The notes under the pieces: model-generated
What the model was told of the DNA's origin: nothing
What the model saw: the letters and a program-made list of their open reading frames with translations, nothing else
Databases searched by the model: none
Translations under genes and position numbers: made by a program
Part shown: one piece after another, positions 1 to 7,355 of the stretch
Layout: each line of letters begins with the position of its first letter
Numbering within the stretch: position 1 is the first letter of the stretch
Assembly: GCF_902489465.1 (NCBI RefSeq)
Contig: NZ_CABTZZ010000009.1
Location: 1-64,000 of the forward strand
Source of the DNA: an uncultured Varibaculum sp.
GTDB lineage: Bacteria; Actinomycetota; Actinomycetes; Actinomycetales; Actinomycetaceae
DNA length: 64,000 bases
Direction: 5' to 3'

Positions 1-75
1 ACTATCCCATCTACCTGCGAAAATGATCTACTGGAAAAGCTACTGGAAAGTTACTGGAAAATTTTCTAGTAAAAT
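1..75. repeat. 75-bp direct repeat, left copy
   Basis: Bases 1-75 recur at 1638-1712 with two mismatches visible by eye (positions 67 and 72). The two copies frame the regulator-like gene at 102-1523. Each copy holds three direct TACTGGAAA units starting about 11-12 bp apart (29, 41 and 52 here), followed by an inverted unit (62-71), so the last direct unit and the inverted one form a near-palindrome. The window begins at the first repeat base, so the repeat may extend further left. Confidence 0.95.
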
Positions 76-101
76 ATATTTGGCGCGTTTATACTCTAAA
101 T
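29..101 (+). promoter_or_regulatory. Operator array and leaderless promoter of the 102-1523 gene
   Basis: A strong -10 hexamer TATACT lies at 90-95 and ends exactly six bases before the ATG at 102, which predicts a leaderless mRNA starting at the A of the start codon. No Shine-Dalgarno sequence is present. The -35 position (about 67-72) falls inside the palindrome made by TACTGGAAA at 52-60 and its inverted partner at 62-71. A protein bound to this array would cover the -35 region, which fits repression. That the adjacent gene product is the binder is inference. Confidence 0.7.
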
Positions 102-1523
102 ATGTCGCCAAACAATATAGACGCCATTCTTGCTTCCAATACTGAGGAACGTACCCGACAGTTATGCTTGCGGGACGAAGACCAGTGGTTTGAACGTAAG
201 GCGATAGAAGTATCTCCAAAAATCTTGGCTCGCACGCTTATTGCATTTGCGAACGCTGAGGGCGGTACCGTGATTGTGGGAGTGAAAGACCGCAAAATTC
301 AGGATTTAAGGCGGTTCACAAAAAAAATTAACGAGCTGCGTATGACTCCCGGTACTCAGTACTGTATTCCGCCGATTGATTGTGAAGTTACAGAAGTAGT
401 AACTAGTTCCCAGGGTGGTGAATCTAGATTTGTTTTAGCTTTTTCGGTAATTCCTAGTGGGCAAGTGCATCACGGAACGGATGATAGTTGCTACCTCCGT
501 CGTGGCGACCGTTCGCTGCGTCTGAGCTCGGATGAAGTCCGCCGCTTGGAGTACGACCGGGGAGCTAGGCAATTTGAAGCTGAAACTGTCCGCGACCTCA
601 TGGTTGATGACTTACCCCAGAAAAATATTGCTCCTTTCTTAGAAGCTACTGGCGCTACCCGCGGAAAAACACACCTGCTGCGTTCGCGTTCGCTTTGCGA
701 TAAGGATGGACGCATCAATAACGCGGCATATCTACTGTTTTCTGATTCTCCGCTGGTACTCCTACCGGGAGCATATGTCCGGGTATGTCGTTTTCAAGGA
801 AATGAGCGCTTGACTGGTCAGAGCCAAAATATAGTTTTTGATCAGAGAACTGAGCTGCCCATACCGCAGGCGATTGAGCAAGCGGTGCAGTGGATTGAGG
901 CAGTAATACCCCGACGCCGCGCCTTGGGGCAAGACGGCAAATTTGCTGATATGTCAGTGATTCCTCAAAGTGCCTGGTTAGAAGGTTTAGTTAATGCGGT
1001 GATACATCGTGCCTATGACCTAATAGGAGATGGTATCAGGATTGAAATATTTGATAATCGGATTGAAATTAGCAACCCGGGTAGCTTCCGAGATAGAAGG
1101 CTTGCCGCTAAAGCTCCCCTCGAGATAGCCAGATACGCAATAAATCCTAGGATTGCCCGCACTTGCTGCGACCTGGGGTATGCCCAGGAGCTGGGGGAGG
1201 GTATTAAACGTATGTTTTCACAGATGAAAGAGGCTGGGTTATCTGATCCGGAATACCGGCAAGAACCTATGCATGTGATCCTAACTCTGCGGTATCAGCC
1301 ACGTCTAAAAGGAGCAGAGGAGGGGCTTTCACGTAGCGCAAAAGCAGTTATGGCAGCTTTGCAAGCCCTCGGAGGCTCCGGAGGAACCGGCGATATTGCT
1401 CAGTTTGCACTACTTACCAGACCGACAACGCGGGCGGCTTTGAAAGATTTGAAAGATCTAGGGATAGTTTCTTGGCAAGGGAAAAGTGTGCGCGACCCGC
1501 GGGCAACTTGGCATTTGAAATAG
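102..1523 (+). CDS. AlbA_2 / ATPase-like / winged-helix putative transcriptional regulator (COG2865 type)
   Basis: 473 aa. The N-terminal ~150 residues resemble the AlbA_2 (Schlafen-related) domain: an early acidic E-x-K segment (FERKAIE) followed by the FANAEGGTVIVGV motif at about residues 48-60. The middle has a GHKL/RecG-C-terminal-like ATPase segment with N-A-x-x-H-R-A-Y at about 297-304 and an EISNPG element. The last ~70 residues look like a winged helix that would bind DNA. Proteins of this layout are usually annotated as putative transcriptional regulators or ATP-binding proteins; some sit in phage-defence or toxin-antitoxin settings. The gene is leaderless, ends at 1523, and lies between two copies of a 75-bp repeat that carry operator-like arrays, so autoregulation is likely. 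No transposase or integrase is seen beside it. Family placement is fairly sure; the biological role is not. Confidence 0.8.
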   Translation: MSPNNIDAILASNTEERTRQLCLRDEDQWFERKAIEVSPKILARTLIAFANAEGGTVIVGVKDRKIQDLRRFTKKINELRMTPGTQYCIPPIDCEVTEVVTSSQGGESRFVLAFSVIPSGQVHHGTDDSCYLRRGDRSLRLSSDEVRRLEYDRGARQFEAETVRDLMVDDLPQKNIAPFLEATGATRGKTHLLRSRSLCDKDGRINNAAYLLFSDSPLVLLPGAYVRVCRFQGNERLTGQSQNIVFDQRTELPIPQAIEQAVQWIEAVIPRRRALGQDGKFADMSVIPQSAWLEGLVNAVIHRAYDLIGDGIRIEIFDNRIEISNPGSFRDRRLAAKAPLEIARYAINPRIARTCCDLGYAQELGEGIKRMFSQMKEAGLSDPEYRQEPMHVILTLRYQPRLKGAEEGLSRSAKAVMAALQALGGSGGTGDIAQFALLTRPTTRAALKDLKDLGIVSWQGKSVRDPRATWHLK

Positions 1524-1590
1524 AGGAGTATGTGAGAGGTGCCTAGATTAAAAAAGTGCAAAATCTGCTTGTCTGGGCGTCATTCTTAGC

Positions 1591-1627
1591 TACTGGAAAA
1601 GCTACTGGAAAATTTCTTTTTCTAGTA
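1591..1627. promoter_or_regulatory. Extra TACTGGAAA operator cluster downstream of the regulator gene
   Basis: Two direct TACTGGAAAA units (1591-1600 and 1603-1612) are followed by the inverted unit TTTTCTAGTA at 1618-1627. This is the same motif, spacing class and orientation as in the flanking repeats, but the surrounding sequence differs, so it is a third, partly independent array. The stretch 1524-1768 contains only this array and the right repeat copy; no gene is seen in it. Confidence 0.7.
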
Positions 1628-1637
1628 GGTTACAACA

Positions 1638-1712
1638 ACTATCCCATCTACCTGCGAAAATGATCTACTGGAAAAGCTACTGGAAAGTTACTGGAAAATT
1701 TTCCAGTAGAAT
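1638..1712. repeat. 75-bp direct repeat, right copy
   Basis: This copy matches bases 1-75 except for two positions. Its palindrome is the better one: the direct unit at 1689-1698 and the inverted unit at 1699-1708 form ACTGGAAAATTTTCCAGT without a mismatch. No -10 element or reading frame follows it on the plus strand, and the next gene (1769-2056) converges on it, so here the array does not obviously control a promoter. Confidence 0.95.
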
Positions 1713-1768
1713 TTACTATCTGATGTAAGCGTCAAAATAGCCCTAGAAGACTGAAAATATAACCTTGC

Positions 1769-2056
1769 CTAGAGTCGGTCAATGAACTCGGTCGCTACCT
1801 CTTCGGGTACGCCCTCTTCCCGCATTACATCCCGGATTGCGTCCCAGCGTTGCAGGCGTCCTTGATCCCGCATTTGGCGTAGCTTATCGCGATCGGCTAG
1901 CGAAGAAGCCAGCAGATTATCTACGCTGCCGATTTCCTGTTCGAAATGAGATTTGCGAGCGCGGTCGCGGGCATTTAGACCTCTTACACTGCGAGCCACC
2001 AGGAGTACTAACGCTGCACCACAGAGAACAAAACCGATCGTCAATAAAACACTCAT
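1769..2056 (-). CDS. Small single-span membrane protein, unrecognised
   Basis: 95 aa. An N-terminal hydrophobic segment (about residues 3-22, SVLLTIGFVLCGAALVLLVA) would anchor it in the membrane. The rest is a charged, probably helical cytoplasmic part with many Arg/Asp/Glu residues. On the minus strand a GACAAT hexamer (2063-2068) ends six bases upstream of the ATG, so the gene appears leaderless, which supports it as real. It lies 69 bp downstream of the DUF3152 gene on the same strand but has its own promoter signal. No family recognised and no function proposed. Confidence 0.65.
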   Translation of the reverse strand: MSVLLTIGFVLCGAALVLLVARSVRGLNARDRARKSHFEQEIGSVDNLLASSLADRDKLRQMRDQGRLQRWDAIRDVMREEGVPEEVATEFIDRL

Positions 2057-2125
2057 GCGGCGATTGTCTCACTTCGCCCTGAAGTAGTCCTGAAAACGAA
2101 CTGAAAATAAGTTGTTACCAGGGGT

Positions 2126-2971
2126 TTAGGGATTTGCCCAGCCATTGGGAATACATCCCAGGTTTTCTCCGCCATCTGCGCTTTGCTGTTGCATTACCGG
2201 AGCTAAGCCTCCCGGTTGGGGACAGAACAGATGTCCGTGTCCGAGCCAATGCCCGGTTTCGTGGGAAACCTCGTAGATTCGGTAATCGGTGATGGTTTTC
2301 CCTTTTTGGAACCACATTTTTGCGCCGCCAATCCACCGGTGGGCATTGAGCACCACATTATCGCCATTGCGACAGTTGGAAACCCCATTAGTGGTCAGGG
2401 GGGCGCAAAGCCGGTCGGTCAGGGCGGGGCTGGCGATAACTATCCGAAAATCAGCCTGCCCATCGGTGCGGGTAAACGAGATTTCCCCCTGTTTTCCGCC
2501 CCATCCGCGGGGATCGTTCAAGATAGCGTGAATACTTTTTGCAGCAGTTTCACCGTTGAGGGGTAGCCCGTTTTCTACTTCCACCCGATAAAAGTAGACT
2601 TTGCCGGTGCCGCGTCCTTGCCAGGTTCCGGGTACTACCGAAGTGTTTCCAGAAGCCGAAGGGGGTACGTCTTTAGAGGTTTCTCCTCCCGGTAAGTCTC
2701 CTTTTACCTGCAAGGCGATCGCCGGCTCTTTTGCTTGCTGTTTGGGATTAACCAGCGGAACCGCAGTCCAATGTAAAGTGGGCGCGGTCTGGACTGCCTG
2801 CGCCGACTTGGGGGCTCGCGGCATTGCGGAAATGATCAGAATAAAGGTGATAGTCAGCGCAATCGCAAGTGAGGAGGCGCGAATAAGCAAATTCCAGTCC
2901 GAGCGCCGACGTGCGCGGTTGGCTCGAGACTGCAGACGCTGTCTCCTAGGGGGATACTCTGACACATTCAA
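2126..2971 (-). CDS. DUF3152-type secreted zincin-like metalloprotease
   Basis: 281 aa from a TTG codon; a GTG at 2965 is an equally good start because a TAAACT hexamer lies seven bases before it. A basic N-terminus and a hydrophobic segment (about residues 28-48) anchor the protein, leaving the C-terminal domain outside the cell. The motif HETGHWLGHGH at 237-247 fits the metzincin zinc site HExxHxxGxxH, and PVM about 12 residues later could be the Met-turn. Paired cysteines in the domain fit an extracytoplasmic location. DUF3152 proteins are widespread in Actinomycetota with the same HETGH motif; substrate unknown. Confidence 0.85.
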   Translation of the reverse strand: MNVSEYPPRRQRLQSRANRARRRSDWNLLIRASSLAIALTITFILIISAMPRAPKSAQAVQTAPTLHWTAVPLVNPKQQAKEPAIALQVKGDLPGGETSKDVPPSASGNTSVVPGTWQGRGTGKVYFYRVEVENGLPLNGETAAKSIHAILNDPRGWGGKQGEISFTRTDGQADFRIVIASPALTDRLCAPLTTNGVSNCRNGDNVVLNAHRWIGGAKMWFQKGKTITDYRIYEVSHETGHWLGHGHLFCPQPGGLAPVMQQQSADGGENLGCIPNGWANP

Positions 2972-3078
2972 TAGTTTAAGCGATACCGGGAGTCAGTTTT
3001 ACTGCCTCGCTGTGTATGAGGTCCTTGGTGAGGGATAACTAGCACAGCGCCGGTGACAAATGCAGAAAACTCTGTCTG

Positions 3079-3106
3079 TTGCCGACGTGTTTCCTGAAGA
3101 TACAGT
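3079..3106 (+). promoter_or_regulatory. Candidate promoter for ppdK
   Basis: TTGCCG (3079-3084) and TACAGT (3101-3106) are separated by 16 bp, about 115 bp upstream of the ppdK start. This is the best sigma-A-like pair in the 252-bp gap 2972-3223. A short inverted repeat, GATAC/GTATC, lies near 3170-3183 in the predicted leader. Assignment is by eye only. Confidence 0.35.
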
Positions 3107-3223
3107 AGCCTTGGTTTCAGTTCAGGGACTCAAGGCCTAAGATCTGGTTTCCACCTGTTAGGATTAGATACGGAAGTATCGCTTTTTAGCGCAGTCTAAA
3201 TTCAATATGGAGGCCATTAACCT

Positions 3224-5953
3224 ATGGCAAAATATGTCTACACGTTCGCCGAGGGCAACAAGGATATGAAGGATCTGCTGGGGGGCAAGGGTGCCAACCT
3301 GGCGGAGATGACCAATCTGGGTTTGCCTGTTCCCCCTGGTTTTACGATTACTACCGATGCTTGTCGGGCATACCTCAAACATAACGAGGTTCCCGAAAGC
3401 CTAGTTCCAGAAGTAACCAAGGCTTTGCGTGCGGTGGAAGATCAGATCGGGCGTACCTTGGGGGATGAAGAAGAACCGCTGCTGGTGTCCGTGCGTTCGG
3501 GTGCGAAGTTCTCGATGCCCGGAATGATGGAAACCGTCCTCAATGTAGGGCTGAATGACCGTTCGGTAGTTGGTCTGGCAAAAATGTCAGGTTCGGATCG
3601 CTTCGCTTGGGATTCTTACCGCCGTCTGGTGCAAATGTTTGGCAAGACAGTGCTAGATATTGACGGCGATTTATTTGCCGATGCGCTCGATTCCATGAAA
3701 GAAAAAGTTGGCGCGCGAGCCGATGTGGATTTGACTGCCGAAAACCTGCAAGATTTGACAGCACAGTTCAAACAGATCGTTAAAGAACAGACCGGGAATG
3801 ATTTCCCGCAAGATCCTCGCACCCAAATGGATATGGCGATTGAAGCCGTATTTAGGTCTTGGAATACCGAGCGGGCAGCAATTTATCGTCGTCGCGAACG
3901 GATTCCGAATTCGCTGGGAACCGCGGTGAATATCTGCACCATGGTGTTTGGGAATATGGGTGATGATTCCGGAACCGGCGTGGCCTTTACCAGGGATCCT
4001 TCAACCGGGAAATCAGGTGTTTACGGTGATTTCTTGATGAACGCGCAGGGCGAGGACGTGGTTGCCGGTATCCGTAATACCGAGCCGCTTTCTCACCTCA
4101 AGACGGTAAATGAGCCGGTTTACAATCAGCTAATCAAGATTATGCGCAAACTGGAAACCCACTACCAGGATATGTGCGATATCGAGTACACCATCGAGAA
4201 AGGCAAGCTGTGGATGCTGCAGACCCGCGTGGGTAAGCGGACAGCAGCTGCTGCTTTCCGGATTGCGGTTCAGCTAAACGAGGAACGTCTAATCACCAAG
4301 GATCAGATGCTAGAACGCGTCAGTGGTGAACAGCTCACCCAGTTGATGTTCCCCCAGTTTGATAATGATGCCGTGCGGGTCAGGCTAACTCGCGGTATGC
4401 CGGCTTCTCCTGGGGCTGCTGTGGGCGGAGTTGCGTTTAATAATGAGCAGGCTGAGGCCGCAAAGAATGCTGGGAAATCCTGTATTTTGGTGCGGCGGGA
4501 AACGAATCCTGACGATTTGGCAGGTATGGTCGCTGCCGAGGGCGTGCTTACGGCGCGTGGCGGCAAGACTTCTCACGCCGCGGTAGTGGCGCGTGGTATG
4601 GGTAAGACCTGTGTTTGTGGCGCAGAAGCTCTAGATATTGATGCCGAAGCCGGGACTTTGACCGTTGACGGCAAGACTTTCCACGAAGGCGACATGATCG
4701 CCATTGATGGCGGAACCGGGGAAGTGTTCGAGGGTGCGGTTCCGGTTCAGGACTCCCCAGTAACTACTTATTTAGAGAGCGGTCTAACAGCTGGTCTTGA
4801 AGCTTGTGACAACGATGCTGATTTGCAGGATTTGGTGCGTTGCGTAGACCGGATGATGGAACTGGCTGATAAACGTGCCCGCTTGCAGGTGCGTGCGAAT
4901 GCTGATAATCCGCAGGATGCGAAGCTCGCAGTAGAGTTTGGAGCTAAAGGGATTGGGCTGTGCCGTACGGAGCATATGTTCTTAGGTGATCGCCGTCCTC
5001 TGGTTGAACACGCTATCCTTTCGGAGCCAGGTTCTGCTGACCGTAAAGACGCTCTCGCTCAGTTGGGTGAGCGCCAGCAGCAGGATTTTGTGGAAATGCT
5101 GCAAGTTATGGACGGCAAGCCGATGACGGTTCGCTTGATTGATCCTCCGCTGCACGAGTTCCTGCCAGATTTGACTGGTTTAGAGGTTAAAGTTGCCCTG
5201 CAAAAAGCTGAAGGCAAGGTAAACCCGGATGATCAACGGATGCTCACTGCAGTTCGGAAGATGCATGAAGCTAACCCGATGCTCGGTCTGCGTGGGGTGC
5301 GTTTGGGTATGTGGATGCCCGGTCTGTTTGAAATGCAGATTCATGCGTTAGTGTCTGCTGCCGCAGAATTGAAGAAGCAGGGTCTGGATCCGCGCCCGGA
5401 GATTATGGTTCCCTTGGTAGGTTCGATTACGGAGCTGGGAATTATTCGCGACCGCGCTCAGGCGATTATTGACGAGATTTCTCAGTCAGCTGGCGTGGAA
5501 CTGGATATCCCGATTGGTTGTATGATCGAGCTTCCTCGCGCTGCGATTACCGCCGAGTCTATGGCTAAAGAGGCTGATTTCTTCAGCTTCGGAACCAATG
5601 ACCTAACTCAGACTACCTGGGGTTTCTCTCGTGATGATTGTGAGGGCGTGTTCTTCCCCAAGTACATTGAAGAGGGCGTGTTTGGGACTTCTCCTTTCGA
5701 AACGATTGATACTCATGGTGTGGGTCGTTTGGTTAAGGAAGGGGTCGGCCGCGGTCGCTCTACTAAGCCGGAGCTGAAGATGGGTGTTTGTGGCGAGCAT
5801 GGTGGCGATCCGGAATCGATTCATTTCTTCCACAAGACCGGGTTGAATTACGTGTCTTGCTCGCCCTTCCGGGTAGCAGTTGCCCGCCTGGAGGCTGGTC
5901 GCGTGGTGGCTTTGGAGAACATTGAAGGATCCGGAGAGGACGCTACTGCTTAA
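3224..5953 (+). CDS. ppdK: Pyruvate, phosphate dikinase
   Basis: 909 aa, close to the usual length of a bacterial PPDK. It interconverts pyruvate + ATP + phosphate and phosphoenolpyruvate + AMP + diphosphate in the cytoplasm. The order of domains is standard: N-terminal ATP-grasp part starting with GGKGANLAEM, the swivelling phosphohistidine domain with GGKTSH (catalytic His451), and the C-terminal PEP/pyruvate TIM barrel with the active-site Cys856 in GVCGEHGG. GGAGG lies 9 bases before the ATG at 3224. In fermentative actinobacteria PPDK commonly works in glycolysis or in the return of pyruvate to PEP. The gene stands alone and ends in a strong terminator. No missing key residues. Confidence 0.98.
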   Translation: MAKYVYTFAEGNKDMKDLLGGKGANLAEMTNLGLPVPPGFTITTDACRAYLKHNEVPESLVPEVTKALRAVEDQIGRTLGDEEEPLLVSVRSGAKFSMPGMMETVLNVGLNDRSVVGLAKMSGSDRFAWDSYRRLVQMFGKTVLDIDGDLFADALDSMKEKVGARADVDLTAENLQDLTAQFKQIVKEQTGNDFPQDPRTQMDMAIEAVFRSWNTERAAIYRRRERIPNSLGTAVNICTMVFGNMGDDSGTGVAFTRDPSTGKSGVYGDFLMNAQGEDVVAGIRNTEPLSHLKTVNEPVYNQLIKIMRKLETHYQDMCDIEYTIEKGKLWMLQTRVGKRTAAAAFRIAVQLNEERLITKDQMLERVSGEQLTQLMFPQFDNDAVRVRLTRGMPASPGAAVGGVAFNNEQAEAAKNAGKSCILVRRETNPDDLAGMVAAEGVLTARGGKTSHAAVVARGMGKTCVCGAEALDIDAEAGTLTVDGKTFHEGDMIAIDGGTGEVFEGAVPVQDSPVTTYLESGLTAGLEACDNDADLQDLVRCVDRMMELADKRARLQVRANADNPQDAKLAVEFGAKGIGLCRTEHMFLGDRRPLVEHAILSEPGSADRKDALAQLGERQQQDFVEMLQVMDGKPMTVRLIDPPLHEFLPDLTGLEVKVALQKAEGKVNPDDQRMLTAVRKMHEANPMLGLRGVRLGMWMPGLFEMQIHALVSAAAELKKQGLDPRPEIMVPLVGSITELGIIRDRAQAIIDEISQSAGVELDIPIGCMIELPRAAITAESMAKEADFFSFGTNDLTQTTWGFSRDDCEGVFFPKYIEEGVFGTSPFETIDTHGVGRLVKEGVGRGRSTKPELKMGVCGEHGGDPESIHFFHKTGLNYVSCSPFRVAVARLEAGRVVALENIEGSGEDATA

Positions 5954-6041
5954 TAGGTATTTCGGGTGGCACCTGGCCTTCCTGCCTTGACCGGCAGGGC
6001 TGCTGGGCAGTCGCACCCTAAGCTATTTTCATAGCACCCCT

Positions 6042-6085
6042 GGGGGTCGGCGAGATAATCCCGCCGGCCCCCCTTATTTCATTTT
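6042..6085 (+). terminator. Rho-independent terminator after ppdK
   Basis: An 11-bp stem (6042-6052 with 6062-6072, one T-G pair), a 9-base loop, and a T-rich tail to 6085. The stem is almost pure G/C and lies 90 bp after the ppdK stop. Confidence 0.85.
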
Positions 6086-6217
6086 GGTCGGCGCAGTTAG
6101 GAGCGAGCTTGCCCCGATTTCCCCCAACCCGATATGCGGGAGAGCCGTAGCAAATGTGGGTGGGAACAATACTCTGGTGGGAGTTTTTCTTTAGACTCGT
6201 TTTAGGAGGTGGGCACG

Positions 6218-7138
6218 GTGAATTGGATTAACAGCTTCGAAATTATCTGCTACTTGCTTACGACAGCGCTGATTATCGACATCCTAAGAAAGAAAAACTG
6301 GGATGAGTTGAGCCTGTTTTTCTCAGCGGCGCTGGCAGGTTTCGCCCTCGAAATGCTGGCAGTTTGGCTGACCGGAATCTATCACTACAGTTCACAGTAT
6401 TTTATTAGCATTGGTTGGGCTCCCAACCAGTTCCCTTTCTTTGGGGGACTAATGTGGGGCGGGGTAGCGGTTGCGGCGCTTAGACTTGCGAAAAAAATCG
6501 GGTTATCGCGAGGCTTGACGGCACTGCTCGCCGGCTGGCTAGTGGTTTCAATGGATCTTCTCCTGGATGTGGCCGCAATTCGGCTAAACGGGGGATTTTG
6601 GATTTGGGAAGGACGCCCAGTTACTCTGGCCATCAACCACCATATGTTCATGAGTGTAATCTGGGTTAACTTCTTGGGATACCTCTTTGAAACCCCAATG
6701 ATCGTTTATTTAAATCAGCGTTTTTGGCAGCGTCAGTCCCGGCCAAGGTCTAAACCATTAATCGCCGTGGCTACCCTAGCTATCGGCCTAGCAGGCGTGA
6801 CTTTTGTAGGAATCGCCTCCGCCGCGTCCTTAAAACTCAATCAATTAACCGATGAGTGGTTTGCCCCGCTAGCCTTCCTGGCGCTCTGGGGATTTATTTT
6901 CGTAATTTCGCTGCGGCAGGTAGTAAATAAGAAAACCCACCTGACTTTTAAGGGATCCAAAGACTGGACAATATTTATTTTTTGGGCAGCGATCTATGGC
7001 TACTGCCTGGTAGCGCTAGAGTTCCTGGGTATTTTTAAGGCAGTGCCCGCCTATCGAATTTTCGCGTATTTTCTATGTCTGCTCACTTTGGCTTTATCTC
7101 TGGCAAGCCAGCGACCTGCGCTGACAGTTGAACGGTGA
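6218..7138 (+). CDS. Polytopic membrane protein, CruF/DUF422 carotenoid-biosynthesis-like
   Basis: 306 aa from GTG 6218. The frame is open from GTG 6209, but AGGAGG at 6204-6209 sits eight bases before 6218 and overlaps the upstream codon, so 6218 is chosen. About eight hydrophobic segments run through the protein. The elements TGIYHY, MDLLLD and NFLGYLFET follow the order seen in CruF-type carotenoid hydratases and related carotenoid-biosynthesis membrane proteins (TG-x-Y-x-Y, LDxxxDP, NFxGW). Some conserved positions differ, for example LLLDVAA instead of a DP motif, so it may be a diverged relative with another substrate. No other carotenoid gene lies in this window. Fold assignment is moderate, activity unknown. 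Confidence 0.55.
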   Translation: MNWINSFEIICYLLTTALIIDILRKKNWDELSLFFSAALAGFALEMLAVWLTGIYHYSSQYFISIGWAPNQFPFFGGLMWGGVAVAALRLAKKIGLSRGLTALLAGWLVVSMDLLLDVAAIRLNGGFWIWEGRPVTLAINHHMFMSVIWVNFLGYLFETPMIVYLNQRFWQRQSRPRSKPLIAVATLAIGLAGVTFVGIASAASLKLNQLTDEWFAPLAFLALWGFIFVISLRQVVNKKTHLTFKGSKDWTIFIFWAAIYGYCLVALEFLGIFKAVPAYRIFAYFLCLLTLALSLASQRPALTVER

Positions 7139-7159
7139 CGTCTACTTGGGTAAATACGG

Positions 7160-7215
7160 GAAGTGTCAGCCTTAACTGCCTGAAGTGTCAGAAATAAATA
7201 ATTCTGACACTTCAG
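7160..7215. promoter_or_regulatory. Three GAAGTGTCAG units, two forming a perfect hairpin
   Basis: GAAGTGTCAG occurs at 7160-7169 and 7182-7191, and inverted at 7204-7213, so consecutive units start 22 bp apart, close to two helical turns. The last two units extend into a perfect 14-bp inverted repeat (7180-7193 with 7202-7215) with an 8-base AT loop. No T-run follows on the plus strand, so a terminator for the upstream gene is less likely than a protein-binding site ahead of the oxidoreductase at 7356. The rest of the gap 7139-7355 holds no gene. Confidence 0.6.
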
Positions 7216-7355
7216 GTGTATGGAGCTATTTGAACGGTTTTCAAGAGATCTGCTGGCTGTAATATCACTGCTCCAGGAGTATGGGAATGGAACACGCTTT
7301 AGGAGCTAAGCGGGGAACAGATAAGATCAGGGGTAGAAGCAAGGAAAGGTGAGTT

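Noticed and set aside
1..1712. Insertion sequence or CRISPR-like array made of the TACTGGAAA repeats
   Set aside because: No transposase is encoded, the long repeats are direct rather than terminal inverted, and the short units are only 11-12 bp apart without unique spacers.
2601..3038. Plus-strand open frame of 145 codons opposite the DUF3152 gene
   Set aside because: It lies antisense to a gene with a clear zinc motif and signal anchor, has no ribosome-binding or leaderless signal, and its translation shows no recognisable domain.
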